A program made the translations under genes and the position numbers. The notes below the pieces were generated by a model, which saw only the letters and a list, made by a program, of their open reading frames with translations, was not told the origin of the DNA and made no database searches. Positions 15,026-21,802 of a DNA stretch of 21,802 nt are shown one piece after another. Source of the stretch: Loktanella sp. (lineage in GTDB: Bacteria > Pseudomonadota > Alphaproteobacteria > Rhodobacterales > Rhodobacteraceae). Within the stretch, counting starts at the first letter, position 1. The number at the start of each line of letters is the position of its first letter. The stretch spans positions 1 to 21,802 of the forward strand of contig PUNR01000051.1 of the NCBI GenBank assembly GCA_003551805.1, in the 5' to 3' direction.

Positions 15026-16333
15026 GTGCGTTCTAGACTGATGAAACCGATCCATACCACGCTAGAGCGTTGGTTTCCGGAAAAGCGACTCTTTCTGCGA
15101 TCTGATACCGAAACGCGGTTTATCCGTCTTAGCCCTGAAATGCAGCTTGCCGCATGGACCGGCAGCTCGGTCGTTGTGGGCTGGACGATTGTCGCGACAG
15201 CGATCTTGCTGATGGACAATATCGGTGCCGGCAATTTCCGCGCGCAGGCCGAACGGTATCAATGGACTTATGAACAACGGCTGAACAGCCTGTCCGCCGA
15301 CCGTGATACGCGTCTGGCCGAAGCCGCCTCTGCCCATGCGCGGTTTGAGACTGCGCTGGAACAGATTTCCATCATGCAATCCGAATTGCTGGCTACCGAA
15401 GAAAAGCGCCGCGAACTGGCGACTGGTCTGGAAGTCGTGCAAACGACCCTGCGCAACACGATGAAAGCCCGTGAAGAAGCGCGCCAGCAAGTCGCCACAT
15501 TGACTGAAAACGGCGAAAATGGCGCAGTGACCACAATGCCTGAAGAGGCGTTGGGCACCGTCACCCTGCTGGCCGACGCTTTGGCTGAAACCGCAGCCGA
15601 ACGTGACCAGATTGCCGCCAACGCAGAAGAAGCCATCGGGCAGGCCGCTGATATGCAATTGGAACTGCGCCTGCTACAGGAACGCAACGACCAGATTTTC
15701 CGCCAATTGGAAGAGGCGATGCTGGTTTCAGTCGAACCATTGGACAATATGTTCCGCGCCGCTGGCATGAACCCCGAAAGCCTGATCGAACAGGTGCGCC
15801 GCGGCTATTCCGGCACCGGTGGTCCGCTGGCGCCGATGCAATTCACCACCAGCAACGGCGAACCGGACCCCGACAGCGAACGCGCCAATGCGATCCTTGC
15901 GTCGATGGACCGGATCAACCTTTACCGTCTGGCCGCTGACAAGCTGCCGCTGGCGATGCCGGTGCGGTCAGGATACCGGATGTCATCCGGTTTCGGCCAG
16001 CGCTGGGGCCGCCTGCATGCAGGCACCGATTTTGCAGGACCGGTGGGCACCCCGCTATATTCCACCGCTGACGGCGTCGTGGTCTACGCGGGCTGGCTGT
16101 CCAGCTATGGGCGGCTGATCCGGATCCGCCACGACTTTGGCATCGAGACACGTTATGCCCACCTTAACACCATTGACGTGAAGGTTGGCCAAAGGGTATC
16201 GCGTGGTGAACGAATTGGTGCTATGGGTAACTCTGGTCGTTCGACCGGGCCCCACCTTCACTACGAGGTGCGCGTCAATGGCAACCCCGTCAATCCTATG
16301 ACTTACATAAGAGCTGGACAGAATGTTTTCTAA
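15026..16333 (+). CDS. Membrane-anchored M23 (LytM) family metallopeptidase
   Basis: This is a peptidoglycan endopeptidase of the LytM type, anchored in the inner membrane and acting in the periplasm. The protein has 435 residues: a basic cytoplasmic head, one membrane helix at about 42-62, a long helical and probably coiled-coil region to about 225 rich in Glu, Ala and Gln, a linker, and the M23 domain from about 310 to the end. Zinc ligands are His331 and Asp335 in HAGTD and His412 in HLH; His379 (YAHL) and His410 fit the catalytic histidines, so it looks active. The GTG at 15026 is chosen because AGGTGG lies about seven bases upstream and the resulting head (VRSRL) is arginine-rich. An ATG at 15041 has no ribosome site. 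It overlaps the bactofilin gene by 11 bp. M23 peptidases paired with bactofilins, such as LmdC with BacA in Hyphomonas, shape local wall growth. Confidence 0.93.
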   Translation: MRSRLMKPIHTTLERWFPEKRLFLRSDTETRFIRLSPEMQLAAWTGSSVVVGWTIVATAILLMDNIGAGNFRAQAERYQWTYEQRLNSLSADRDTRLAEAASAHARFETALEQISIMQSELLATEEKRRELATGLEVVQTTLRNTMKAREEARQQVATLTENGENGAVTTMPEEALGTVTLLADALAETAAERDQIAANAEEAIGQAADMQLELRLLQERNDQIFRQLEEAMLVSVEPLDNMFRAAGMNPESLIEQVRRGYSGTGGPLAPMQFTTSNGEPDPDSERANAILASMDRINLYRLAADKLPLAMPVRSGYRMSSGFGQRWGRLHAGTDFAGPVGTPLYSTADGVVVYAGWLSSYGRLIRIRHDFGIETRYAHLNTIDVKVGQRVSRGERIGAMGNSGRSTGPHLHYEVRVNGNPVNPMTYIRAGQNVF

Positions 16334-16823
16334 ATCCAAAATCACCGAACCCGGACCAAAGGCAACAGAAACACCTGCGCCAACCACGACTGATCTGGCC
16401 AAGACCGGCACCACCACACCCGATTACAAATCTGCCGCGCCAAAGGCGAAACCGCCCGCGTCGGTGCTGTCATCCGACCTGCTGGTCACTGGTAATCTGA
16501 AAACCACTGGCGATATCCAGATCGAAGGTCAGGTCGAAGGCGACATTCGCGCCCATCTGCTGACAGTCGGCGAAGGTGCGACCGTCAAAGGCGAAGTTGT
16601 TGCCGATGACGTTGTCGTCAATGGCCGTGTCGTTGGCCGTGTACGCGGTCTGAAGGTCCGCCTGACATCGACCGCGCGTGTCGAAGGCGACATCATCCAC
16701 AAAACCATCGCCATCGAATCCGGCGCGCATTTCGAAGGCTCCGTGCAGCGTCAGGACGATCCTTTGTCCGGCAACGGTAAGAAAATGCCGATCCTGCCTG
16801 CGCCGGATGCAGAAAAAGCCTAA
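16323..16823 (+). CDS. Bactofilin cytoskeletal protein
   Basis: Bactofilins polymerise without nucleotide into membrane-bound filaments that position cell-wall enzymes. The protein has 166 residues. It begins MFSKSK, matching the short N-terminal membrane-targeting sequence known from BacA-type bactofilins, followed by a flexible Pro/Thr-rich tail to about residue 46. The core from about 48 to 145 is the beta-helical bactofilin domain, with the repeating hydrophobic-Gly pattern seen in GDIQIEGQVEGDIRA, VVADDVVVNGRVVGRVRG and ARVEGDIIHKTIAIESGAHFEG. A short unstructured tail follows. The ATG lies inside the last codons of the M23 gene, with GGA about seven bases upstream, so the two proteins are made together. 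A terminator follows 27 bp after the stop. Confidence 0.95.
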   Translation: MFSKSKITEPGPKATETPAPTTTDLAKTGTTTPDYKSAAPKAKPPASVLSSDLLVTGNLKTTGDIQIEGQVEGDIRAHLLTVGEGATVKGEVVADDVVVNGRVVGRVRGLKVRLTSTARVEGDIIHKTIAIESGAHFEGSVQRQDDPLSGNGKKMPILPAPDAEKA

Positions 16824-16850
16824 GTCGGTTTTACTGCAGAATTGTTGAAC

Positions 16851-16875
16851 AGGGCGCCAATCAGGCGCCCTTTTT
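16851..16875. terminator. Intrinsic terminator after bactofilin, shared with the convergent DUF2189 gene
   Basis: AGGGCGCC (16851-16858), an AATCA loop, and GGCGCCCT (16864-16871) form a perfect 8-bp stem followed by a run of five T on the plus strand. On the minus strand the stem begins just beyond the DUF2189 stop and is preceded by A residues, so it can serve as 3' end for both converging units, more strongly for the bactofilin side. Confidence 0.9.
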
Positions 16876-17645
16876 CATTGCAGGGCGCGCCGGTACAAAT
16901 GCCAAGTCGCATGGCCCAACAGCGGCAGCACCACGATCAGTCCCAGAAACCACGGCAGCAGCGCTACCAGCGTCAGCACCGCGATCAGGCTGGCCCAGCA
17001 CAGCATCACCACGATATTCTGGCGCACGACGTCCAGACTGATCATCATGGCGGTGACAAAATCAACCTCGCGGTCCAGCACCAAAGGCAGGCTGATGACC
17101 GTCAGCGCGAACAGCAAAAACGCCAGCACGCCACCGACGGCAAGTTCAACCGCGATCATGGTCAGGCCGTTGGGGGTCAAGAAGACGTCCCAGCTTTGCG
17201 ACACATTCGTCATTGTGGTCAGGCCCATGAACAGCGCAAAGATCATATGCGCCAGAAACGTCCAGAACAGGAAATAGATCACGATAATCGCGCCCAGCCA
17301 CGGCAATTGCCGTGTGCGTTCCTGCCAGACAATCCCCAGCACAGACCCCCAGTGTAATGGCTGGCCTGTTTCGATGCGGCGGCTGACCTCGTATAATCCG
17401 GCGGCGGCGAAGGGGGCGATCAGCGGGAAACCCAGAGACGTCGCCAATGTCCAGCTGACATGCCCTGCGCCAAGTGAAAGCATCCCGAACCCGCCCAGCA
17501 CATAGACCGCACTGAAAAACAGGACAAATTGCGGGGCTTTGCGAAAATCGGCAAGACCAGCGGCCAGAACGAACCGCAGGTCCGCAAAGGTTAGTTTGCG
17601 GATCACCGGGCGGGCGGCGGCTGGTGTTGACGCTGTGTCAGTCAT
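16875..17645 (-). CDS. DUF2189 integral membrane protein
   Basis: The function is unknown to me. The 256-residue protein has a short polar N-terminus and about six hydrophobic segments, so it sits in the inner membrane. Family marks are PLIAPFAAAGLYEVSRRIETG in the first half, FALFMG in the middle, and the C-terminal LPLLGHATWHLYRRAL. The ATG at 17645 is preferred. An in-frame TTG at 17681 would add twelve residues without similarity and would run into the prfB stop. No convincing ribosome site stands before the ATG, only GGTGG immediately next to it. It follows prfB by 37 bp on the same strand, so it is probably the last gene of that transcription unit, ending at the shared hairpin. Confidence 0.85.
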   Translation of the reverse strand: MTDTASTPAAARPVIRKLTFADLRFVLAAGLADFRKAPQFVLFFSAVYVLGGFGMLSLGAGHVSWTLATSLGFPLIAPFAAAGLYEVSRRIETGQPLHWGSVLGIVWQERTRQLPWLGAIIVIYFLFWTFLAHMIFALFMGLTTMTNVSQSWDVFLTPNGLTMIAVELAVGGVLAFLLFALTVISLPLVLDREVDFVTAMMISLDVVRQNIVVMLCWASLIAVLTLVALLPWFLGLIVVLPLLGHATWHLYRRALQ

Positions 17646-17682
17646 GCCACCAGATTGCCCGCTTTCAATACCTTTTGGCAAG

Positions 17683-18807
17683 TCAGTCCGTGTTGGCCGC
17701 GTCGCGCCCTTTGCCGGACATGTCCAGCGCCAATGTAGCCCCCATCAGCCCGTCCAGATCACCGTCCAGCACACCTTTGGTGTCAGAGGTTTCAAACCCC
17801 GTGCGCAGGTCTTTGACCATCTGGTAGGGTTGCAGGACATAAGACCGGATCTGGTTACCCCAGCCCGCATCGCCCGCGTTTTCATGCGCCTCGTTGACCA
17901 GCGTGGACCGTTTATCCAGTTCCATCTGGTAAAGCCGCGATTTCAGGGCCTTCATCGCGATGTCGCGGTTCTGGTGCTGTGATTTTTCCGAACTGGTCAC
18001 GACGATCCCTGTGGGAAAGTGGGTGATCCGCACGGCAGAATCGGTGGTGTTGACGTGCTGCCCGCCTGCCCCCGATGACCGATAGGTATCAAGGCGGATA
18101 TCGCTTTGGTTTACCTCGATCTCGATGTTGTCGTCGACGACCGGATATACCTTGACCGACGTGAACGACGTGTGCCGTTTCGCGGCGCTGTCAAAAGGCG
18201 ATATCCGGACAAGACGGTGAACACCGCTTTCGGATTTCAGCCAGCCATAGGCGTTATGGCCGATGATCTTGTAGGTCACAGATTTGATCCCGGCCTCGTC
18301 ACCGGACTGCATGGACTGCAATTCGACCTTATATCCCTTTTTCTCGGCCCAGCGGACATACATCCGCGACAGCATATTCGCCCAGTCGCAGCTTTCGGTG
18401 CCGCCAGCACCTGCGTTCACTTCAAGGAAGGTGTCGTTGGCGTCCGCTTCGCCGTCCAGCAGCGCTTCAAGCTCTTTTTGGGCGGCTTTGTCGCGCAGGG
18501 CTTTCAGGGCGTCTTCAGCCTCGGTGACGATGTCGGCATCGTCTTCCATTTCGCCCATTTCGATCAGTTCGACGTTGTCGGCCAATTCCTGCTTGATGCT
18601 ATCATGCATCGCCAAAGTATCGACCAGCACCTGACGGTCGCGCATCAGTTTTTGCGCGGCTTCGGGATCGTCCCACAGGGTCGGGTCTTCGACGCGGGCG
18701 TCAAATTCTTCCAGCCGGTAGCGGGCGGTTTCATAATCCATCCGCTGCGCCAGCAGGTTCAGCGATTTCTGGATCGCATCGATGTTGTTCTGCGTTTCAG
18801 CGCGCAT
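17683..18807 (-). CDS. prfB: Peptide chain release factor 2
   Basis: RF2 recognises UAA and UGA stop codons on the ribosome and triggers release of the finished protein. The 374-residue protein is complete. The stop-codon-reading SPF motif lies at 203-205 and the catalytic GGQ at 248-250, with the usual RSSGAGGQHVNTTDSAVRITH context. The frame is continuous from the ATG at 18807: at the place where E. coli and many bacteria have an in-frame UGA and a programmed +1 frameshift, this gene reads QRMDYETARY without a stop, so the autoregulatory frameshift is absent. AGGTG lies about seven bases before the ATG. It follows mrcA after 68 bp and is probably co-transcribed with it. Confidence 0.96.
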   Translation of the reverse strand: MRAETQNNIDAIQKSLNLLAQRMDYETARYRLEEFDARVEDPTLWDDPEAAQKLMRDRQVLVDTLAMHDSIKQELADNVELIEMGEMEDDADIVTEAEDALKALRDKAAQKELEALLDGEADANDTFLEVNAGAGGTESCDWANMLSRMYVRWAEKKGYKVELQSMQSGDEAGIKSVTYKIIGHNAYGWLKSESGVHRLVRISPFDSAAKRHTSFTSVKVYPVVDDNIEIEVNQSDIRLDTYRSSGAGGQHVNTTDSAVRITHFPTGIVVTSSEKSQHQNRDIAMKALKSRLYQMELDKRSTLVNEAHENAGDAGWGNQIRSYVLQPYQMVKDLRTGFETSDTKGVLDGDLDGLMGATLALDMSGKGRDAANTD

Positions 18808-18875
18808 ATTGGGGCACCTGTTCTGATTGGATTTTGTCAGGTCTTACAACCCGCACCGGCCAGCGGCAAGGCGGG

Positions 18876-21395
18876 TCAGTAAAGCCCGCCTGTCGACAGG
18901 GTGCCAAATGTCGCACGATCGCCCACAGTTGCCGTGCCACCGGACGATGTTGTCACCTCGCGCGATGCGCGGGGGACTTCGTCATAAAGCGGCAGATCGG
19001 CGGACATCGCAAAGCCACCGTCATAGGTGATGCCGAACACGGGCTCTTCACCGGCGCGGAAACATTCGGACACGACATTGTCGCCGCTGGCGTCATTGGA
19101 CAGACGCGCGCCGCTAAAACGGTCGATCTTGATGAACTGGCAACCGCTGGGGATACGGAAATTCGGCGCGCCGAATTCGTCAATCGCTTCGCGCATGAAA
19201 CGGTTGAACACCGGACCGCACATGCCGCCCCCCGATGCCCCGCGCCCAAGGCTGCGCGGTGTGTCATAGCCGATATAACAACCCGCCACGACATTGGATG
19301 AAAAGCCGACGAACCAGACATCTTTGGAATCGTTGGTTGTGCCGGTCTTACCTGCGATCTGGGCGGGCAGGTTTACCGACCCGGATGCCGTGCCACGGTC
19401 CACCACGCCCTGCATCATCGAGGTCAGCTGATACGCCGTGACTTCGTTCATCACGCGGGTGCGGTTTGACACGATTTCGGGCGCCTGACCGGACGGCAGA
19501 TTAGGGTTCGCACAATCGGGGCATTGCCGGTTGTCATGCAAATAGACGGTGTTGCCCAGCCGGTCCTGCACGCGGTCCACCAGCGTCGGTTCCACACGTT
19601 CGCCGCCATTGGCAAACATCGCATAGGCCGCGACCATTTTGAAAAGCGTCGTTTCATCCGACCCGAGCGAGGCCGCAAGCACCGGATTCATCCGGTCATA
19701 GACGCCAAAGCGTTCGGCATATTCCGCAACACGGTCGATCCCGATTTCCTGCGCCAGACGCACAGTCATCAGGTTGCGCGACCGTTCAATGCCGGTGCGC
19801 AAAGGTGTCGGACCGTAAAACTGGTTCGACGCATTGGTAGGGCGCCACATGCCCTGCGGTGTCATGATCTCGATCGGGGCATCGACCACGATCGTCGCGG
19901 GCGAATAGCCGGAATCAAGCGCTGCTGCATAGACAAACGGCTTGAATGATGAACCGGGCTGGCGCTGCGCCTGTGTCGCACGGTTAAAGACCGACGCCTG
20001 ATAGCTGAACCCGCCCTGCATCGCGATCACACGGCCAGTGTTCACGTCCATCGCCATGAACGCGCCTTGCACTTCCGGCACCTGACGCAAAGTCCAGCGG
20101 ATAAAAGCACCGTCACTGTCCTGCACCATGCGGCGCACGTGCACCACATCGCCGCGGCTGAAATTGGCTGCGAAATCGCCACGCATCCATTCGATATCAC
20201 GGCGCGGAACGACAAAAGGCTCTGCCTCGGTTTCGACGACGTTTTCGATGCCAAGGCGCAGTTCATTTTCAGCGACATCCAGCACGACAGCCGGATACCA
20301 TTGTGACATCAGGTCGATATCGCGTGGCACTTCGACAGCGCGTAGTGCTGCGCGCCAACTGCTTTCATCGGCCAGCGCCTCTTCCGGCAGGGTGACGCCG
20401 GTGCCGCGCCAGACGCCGTTGCCACGGTCGAATTCTTCCAGCGCCTGCTGCAAGGAATGGGCGGCAGTCACCTGCAAGTCGGGGTCAACGGTCGCGCGGA
20501 TCGACAGACCGCCCGAAAAGAACTCCTCTTGCCCGAAATCCTGACTAAGCTGGCGGCGGATTTCATCGGTGAAGTAATCACGATCCGGCAGGGTGGACCG
20601 GAAATCATCATAATCGCCGCCCTGCACCGACAATAGCGGTGCTGCGGTTTCGGCCAGCAGCGTAGCTTCGTCGATATAGCCGTTCTGCGCCATCAGCCGC
20701 AGCGTGTTGTTCCGCCAGAACAAAGCGACATCGCGGTCGCGTACCGGGTGGCGGTTGCTGGGCGATTTGGGCAGGGAGGCCAGATAAGCAGCCTCGCCCA
20801 CGGTCAGTTCTGTTAGCGGTTTGTTGAAATAGGTCAGGGCAGCGGCGGTTACGCCAAATGAATTTTGGCCCAGAAAAATTTCGTTCAGGTATAGCTCAAG
20901 GATACGTTCCTTGGACATCGCCTGTTCGATCCGGACCGCCAGAATGATTTCCTTGATCTTGCGTTCGGCTGTCACCGACCCGTCCAGCAGGAAGTTCTTC
21001 ATCACCTGTTGTGTAATGGTGGACGCACCACGCAAATCTTCGCCACGCGATTCAACTGCGTCGACCAGGGCGGCAACCATGCTGGTCGCGTCAAAGCCTT
21101 GGTGCGTATAAAAGTTACGGTCCTCGGCGGAAATGAATGCGTGTTTCACCAGATCGGGAATATCTTCGGCGGGTGTGAACAGGCGGCGTTCGGTGGCGAA
21201 TTCATCAATAATCAGCCCTTCGCGCGAATAAATCCGGCTGATCGTCTTGGGTGTATATTGCGACAGCGTTTCATAACTGGGCAGATCGCGGCCATACAGA
21301 TAGATGACACCGCCCAGCACAACAGCGCCCATGACCATCGACATGGTGATAAAGGTGAAAATTCCACCAAAGAAAGAGAGAATGAAACGCAACAC
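18876..21395 (-). CDS. mrcA: Penicillin-binding protein 1A, bifunctional transglycosylase/transpeptidase
   Basis: This class A PBP polymerises lipid II into glycan strands and crosslinks them in the periplasm. The 839-residue protein has one N-terminal membrane helix (about 7-34). The GT51 domain has EDRNFYTHQG at 91-100 with catalytic Glu91, GASTITQQ at 123-130, RKIKEI and LELYLNEIFLG. An insert of about 100 residues precedes the transpeptidase domain, whose motifs are SSFK at 482-485 (nucleophile Ser482), SRN at 539-541 and KTG at 683-685. A CPDC pair (Cys625, Cys628) lies in a loop before KTG, with four more cysteines after it. The GTG at 21395 gives MLRFI, the usual start in relatives. 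The AAGGA upstream is somewhat distant. A strong promoter lies 33 bp upstream. Confidence 0.96.
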   Translation of the reverse strand: MLRFILSFFGGIFTFITMSMVMGAVVLGGVIYLYGRDLPSYETLSQYTPKTISRIYSREGLIIDEFATERRLFTPAEDIPDLVKHAFISAEDRNFYTHQGFDATSMVAALVDAVESRGEDLRGASTITQQVMKNFLLDGSVTAERKIKEIILAVRIEQAMSKERILELYLNEIFLGQNSFGVTAAALTYFNKPLTELTVGEAAYLASLPKSPSNRHPVRDRDVALFWRNNTLRLMAQNGYIDEATLLAETAAPLLSVQGGDYDDFRSTLPDRDYFTDEIRRQLSQDFGQEEFFSGGLSIRATVDPDLQVTAAHSLQQALEEFDRGNGVWRGTGVTLPEEALADESSWRAALRAVEVPRDIDLMSQWYPAVVLDVAENELRLGIENVVETEAEPFVVPRRDIEWMRGDFAANFSRGDVVHVRRMVQDSDGAFIRWTLRQVPEVQGAFMAMDVNTGRVIAMQGGFSYQASVFNRATQAQRQPGSSFKPFVYAAALDSGYSPATIVVDAPIEIMTPQGMWRPTNASNQFYGPTPLRTGIERSRNLMTVRLAQEIGIDRVAEYAERFGVYDRMNPVLAASLGSDETTLFKMVAAYAMFANGGERVEPTLVDRVQDRLGNTVYLHDNRQCPDCANPNLPSGQAPEIVSNRTRVMNEVTAYQLTSMMQGVVDRGTASGSVNLPAQIAGKTGTTNDSKDVWFVGFSSNVVAGCYIGYDTPRSLGRGASGGGMCGPVFNRFMREAIDEFGAPNFRIPSGCQFIKIDRFSGARLSNDASGDNVVSECFRAGEEPVFGITYDGGFAMSADLPLYDEVPRASREVTTSSGGTATVGDRATFGTLSTGGLY

Positions 21396-21427
21396 GAGGT
21401 GGAATTTTCCTTTCAGGATTCCGTGCG

Positions 21428-21456
21428 CTTATACGCATTGCCTGCTGGATCGTCAA
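21428..21456 (-). promoter_or_regulatory. Sigma-70-type promoter of mrcA
   Basis: On the minus strand TTGACG (21456-21451), a spacer of exactly 17 bases, and TATAAG (21433-21428) each match the consensus in five of six positions. Transcription would start near 21421, giving a leader of about 26 bases before the GTG. This is the best promoter match seen in the window and lets mrcA-prfB be expressed separately from the upstream amidase. Confidence 0.75.
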
Positions 21457-21519
21457 AACCGCATATGCGTTACAAGCGTCAGTTGCAGCCTAGACCGATC
21501 ACAATCGGCTGATCTGGCA

Positions 21520-21802
21520 CTAGCGTGGGGCCGCTTGATAGGCCGCAACCGCAGTAGTGATCGCTGTCACCAGACGGCCGCGGCGCACAGGGTCGCGCAG
21601 ATTCTCGCGGTCTTGGGCGTTGGACAGGAACCCGGCCTCGATCAGGACGCTGGGGAAATCTGCGGCCAGCAGGACCGAAAACCGCCCTGTGCGGCGCGGA
21701 TGCGCGTTGAGCCGCACGCCTTGGTCACGCATCTGTTCAACCAGCGTATCGGCAAAGCTGACCGCACGCGGTGCAGTCGTGCGGCGCGCCATATCCATCA
21801 GC
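21520..21802 (-). CDS. N-acetylmuramoyl-L-alanine amidase (AmiC-like), C-terminal end (5' truncated)
   Basis: This periplasmic zinc amidase family cleaves the bond between muramic acid and the stem peptide and is used in daughter-cell separation. Only the last 93 residues are in the window; the gene continues past the right edge and the frame is open to it. The Amidase_3 marks are visible: a basic RRTGRFSVLLAADFPSVLIEAGFLSN segment, in which the Glu of LIEAGFLSN is the conserved active-site glutamate, followed by the usual ENLRDP and a helix ending in AAYQ. It lies 124 bp upstream of mrcA on the same strand, an order common in Rhodobacterales. The internal ATG at 21798 is not a credible start because the conserved N-terminal zinc ligands would be missing. 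Confidence 0.88.
   Translation of the reverse strand, partial: LMDMARRTTAPRAVSFADTLVEQMRDQGVRLNAHPRRTGRFSVLLAADFPSVLIEAGFLSNAQDRENLRDPVRRGRLVTAITTAVAAYQAAPR

Noticed and set aside
18870..18890. GGCGGG/CCCGCC hairpin spanning the mrcA stop codon
   Set aside because: Six-bp stem with a nine-base loop and no T-run; mrcA and prfB are likely co-transcribed, so a terminator is not supported.
21502..21515. CCGAT/ATCGG inverted repeat after the amidase gene
   Set aside because: Only a 5-bp stem and no T-run in the direction of transcription; too weak to call a terminator.
1..21802. Mobile elements, defence systems, CRISPR, prophage, tRNA or rRNA genes
   Set aside because: None seen on either strand; no terminal inverted repeats, transposase or integrase motifs, repeat-spacer patterns or cloverleaf sequences were recognised.

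Overview
The window looks like chromosomal DNA of a marine-type alphaproteobacterium of the Rhodobacterales (Roseobacter-like, Loktanella/Yoonia type). Supporting this are the moderately GC-rich codon use, the protein sequences (PDH-type LpdA, a UvrA with a CPVSGF zinc module, PBP1A starting MLRFI), an alphaproteobacterial-type SOS box (GTTC-N7-GTTC), and the order amidase > mrcA > prfB. The genus assignment is inference. No tRNA, rRNA, CRISPR array, phage, transposon or attachment site was found. Almost all of the sequence is ordinary core genome.

Layout. (1) 1-1523, plus strand: the end of a valine-catabolism operon, with a truncated 3-hydroxyisobutyryl-CoA hydrolase overlapping mmsB by 4 bp. 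(2) 1587-4451, minus strand: uvrA, ending against mmsB and preceded by a perfect SOS box at 4515-4529. (3) 4743-5594, plus strand: a secreted DUF4394 protein closed by a 12-bp-stem terminator. (4) 5649-13498, minus strand: lpdA, a DUF924 protein, an MFS transporter, queA and a large AsmA/YhdP-like envelope protein. Transcription runs from the AsmA-like gene towards lpdA. The AsmA-like gene and queA overlap by 4 bp; the other gaps are 80-90 bp. (5) 13591-14864, plus strand: bcp peroxiredoxin and a DUF455 di-iron protein overlapping by 4 bp. (6) 15026-16823, plus strand: a membrane-anchored LytM/M23 peptidase and a bactofilin overlapping by 11 bp, closed by a terminator. (7) 16875-21802, minus strand: an amidase (truncated by the window end), mrcA with a near-consensus sigma-70 promoter, prfB and a DUF2189 membrane protein.

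How the genes work together. The right half is largely about the cell envelope: an AsmA-like lipid-handling candidate, an M23 endopeptidase with its bactofilin scaffold, an N-acetylmuramoyl-L-alanine amidase and the bifunctional PBP1A. The left half is metabolism and DNA repair.

Nothing here is clearly a new biological system. The points most worth checking are a predicted Asp-Gly-His copper/nickel-binding N-terminus on the mature DUF4394 protein, a peroxiredoxin translationally coupled to a di-iron ferritin-like protein, the M23-bactofilin overlap, and several regulatory sites that can be read directly.
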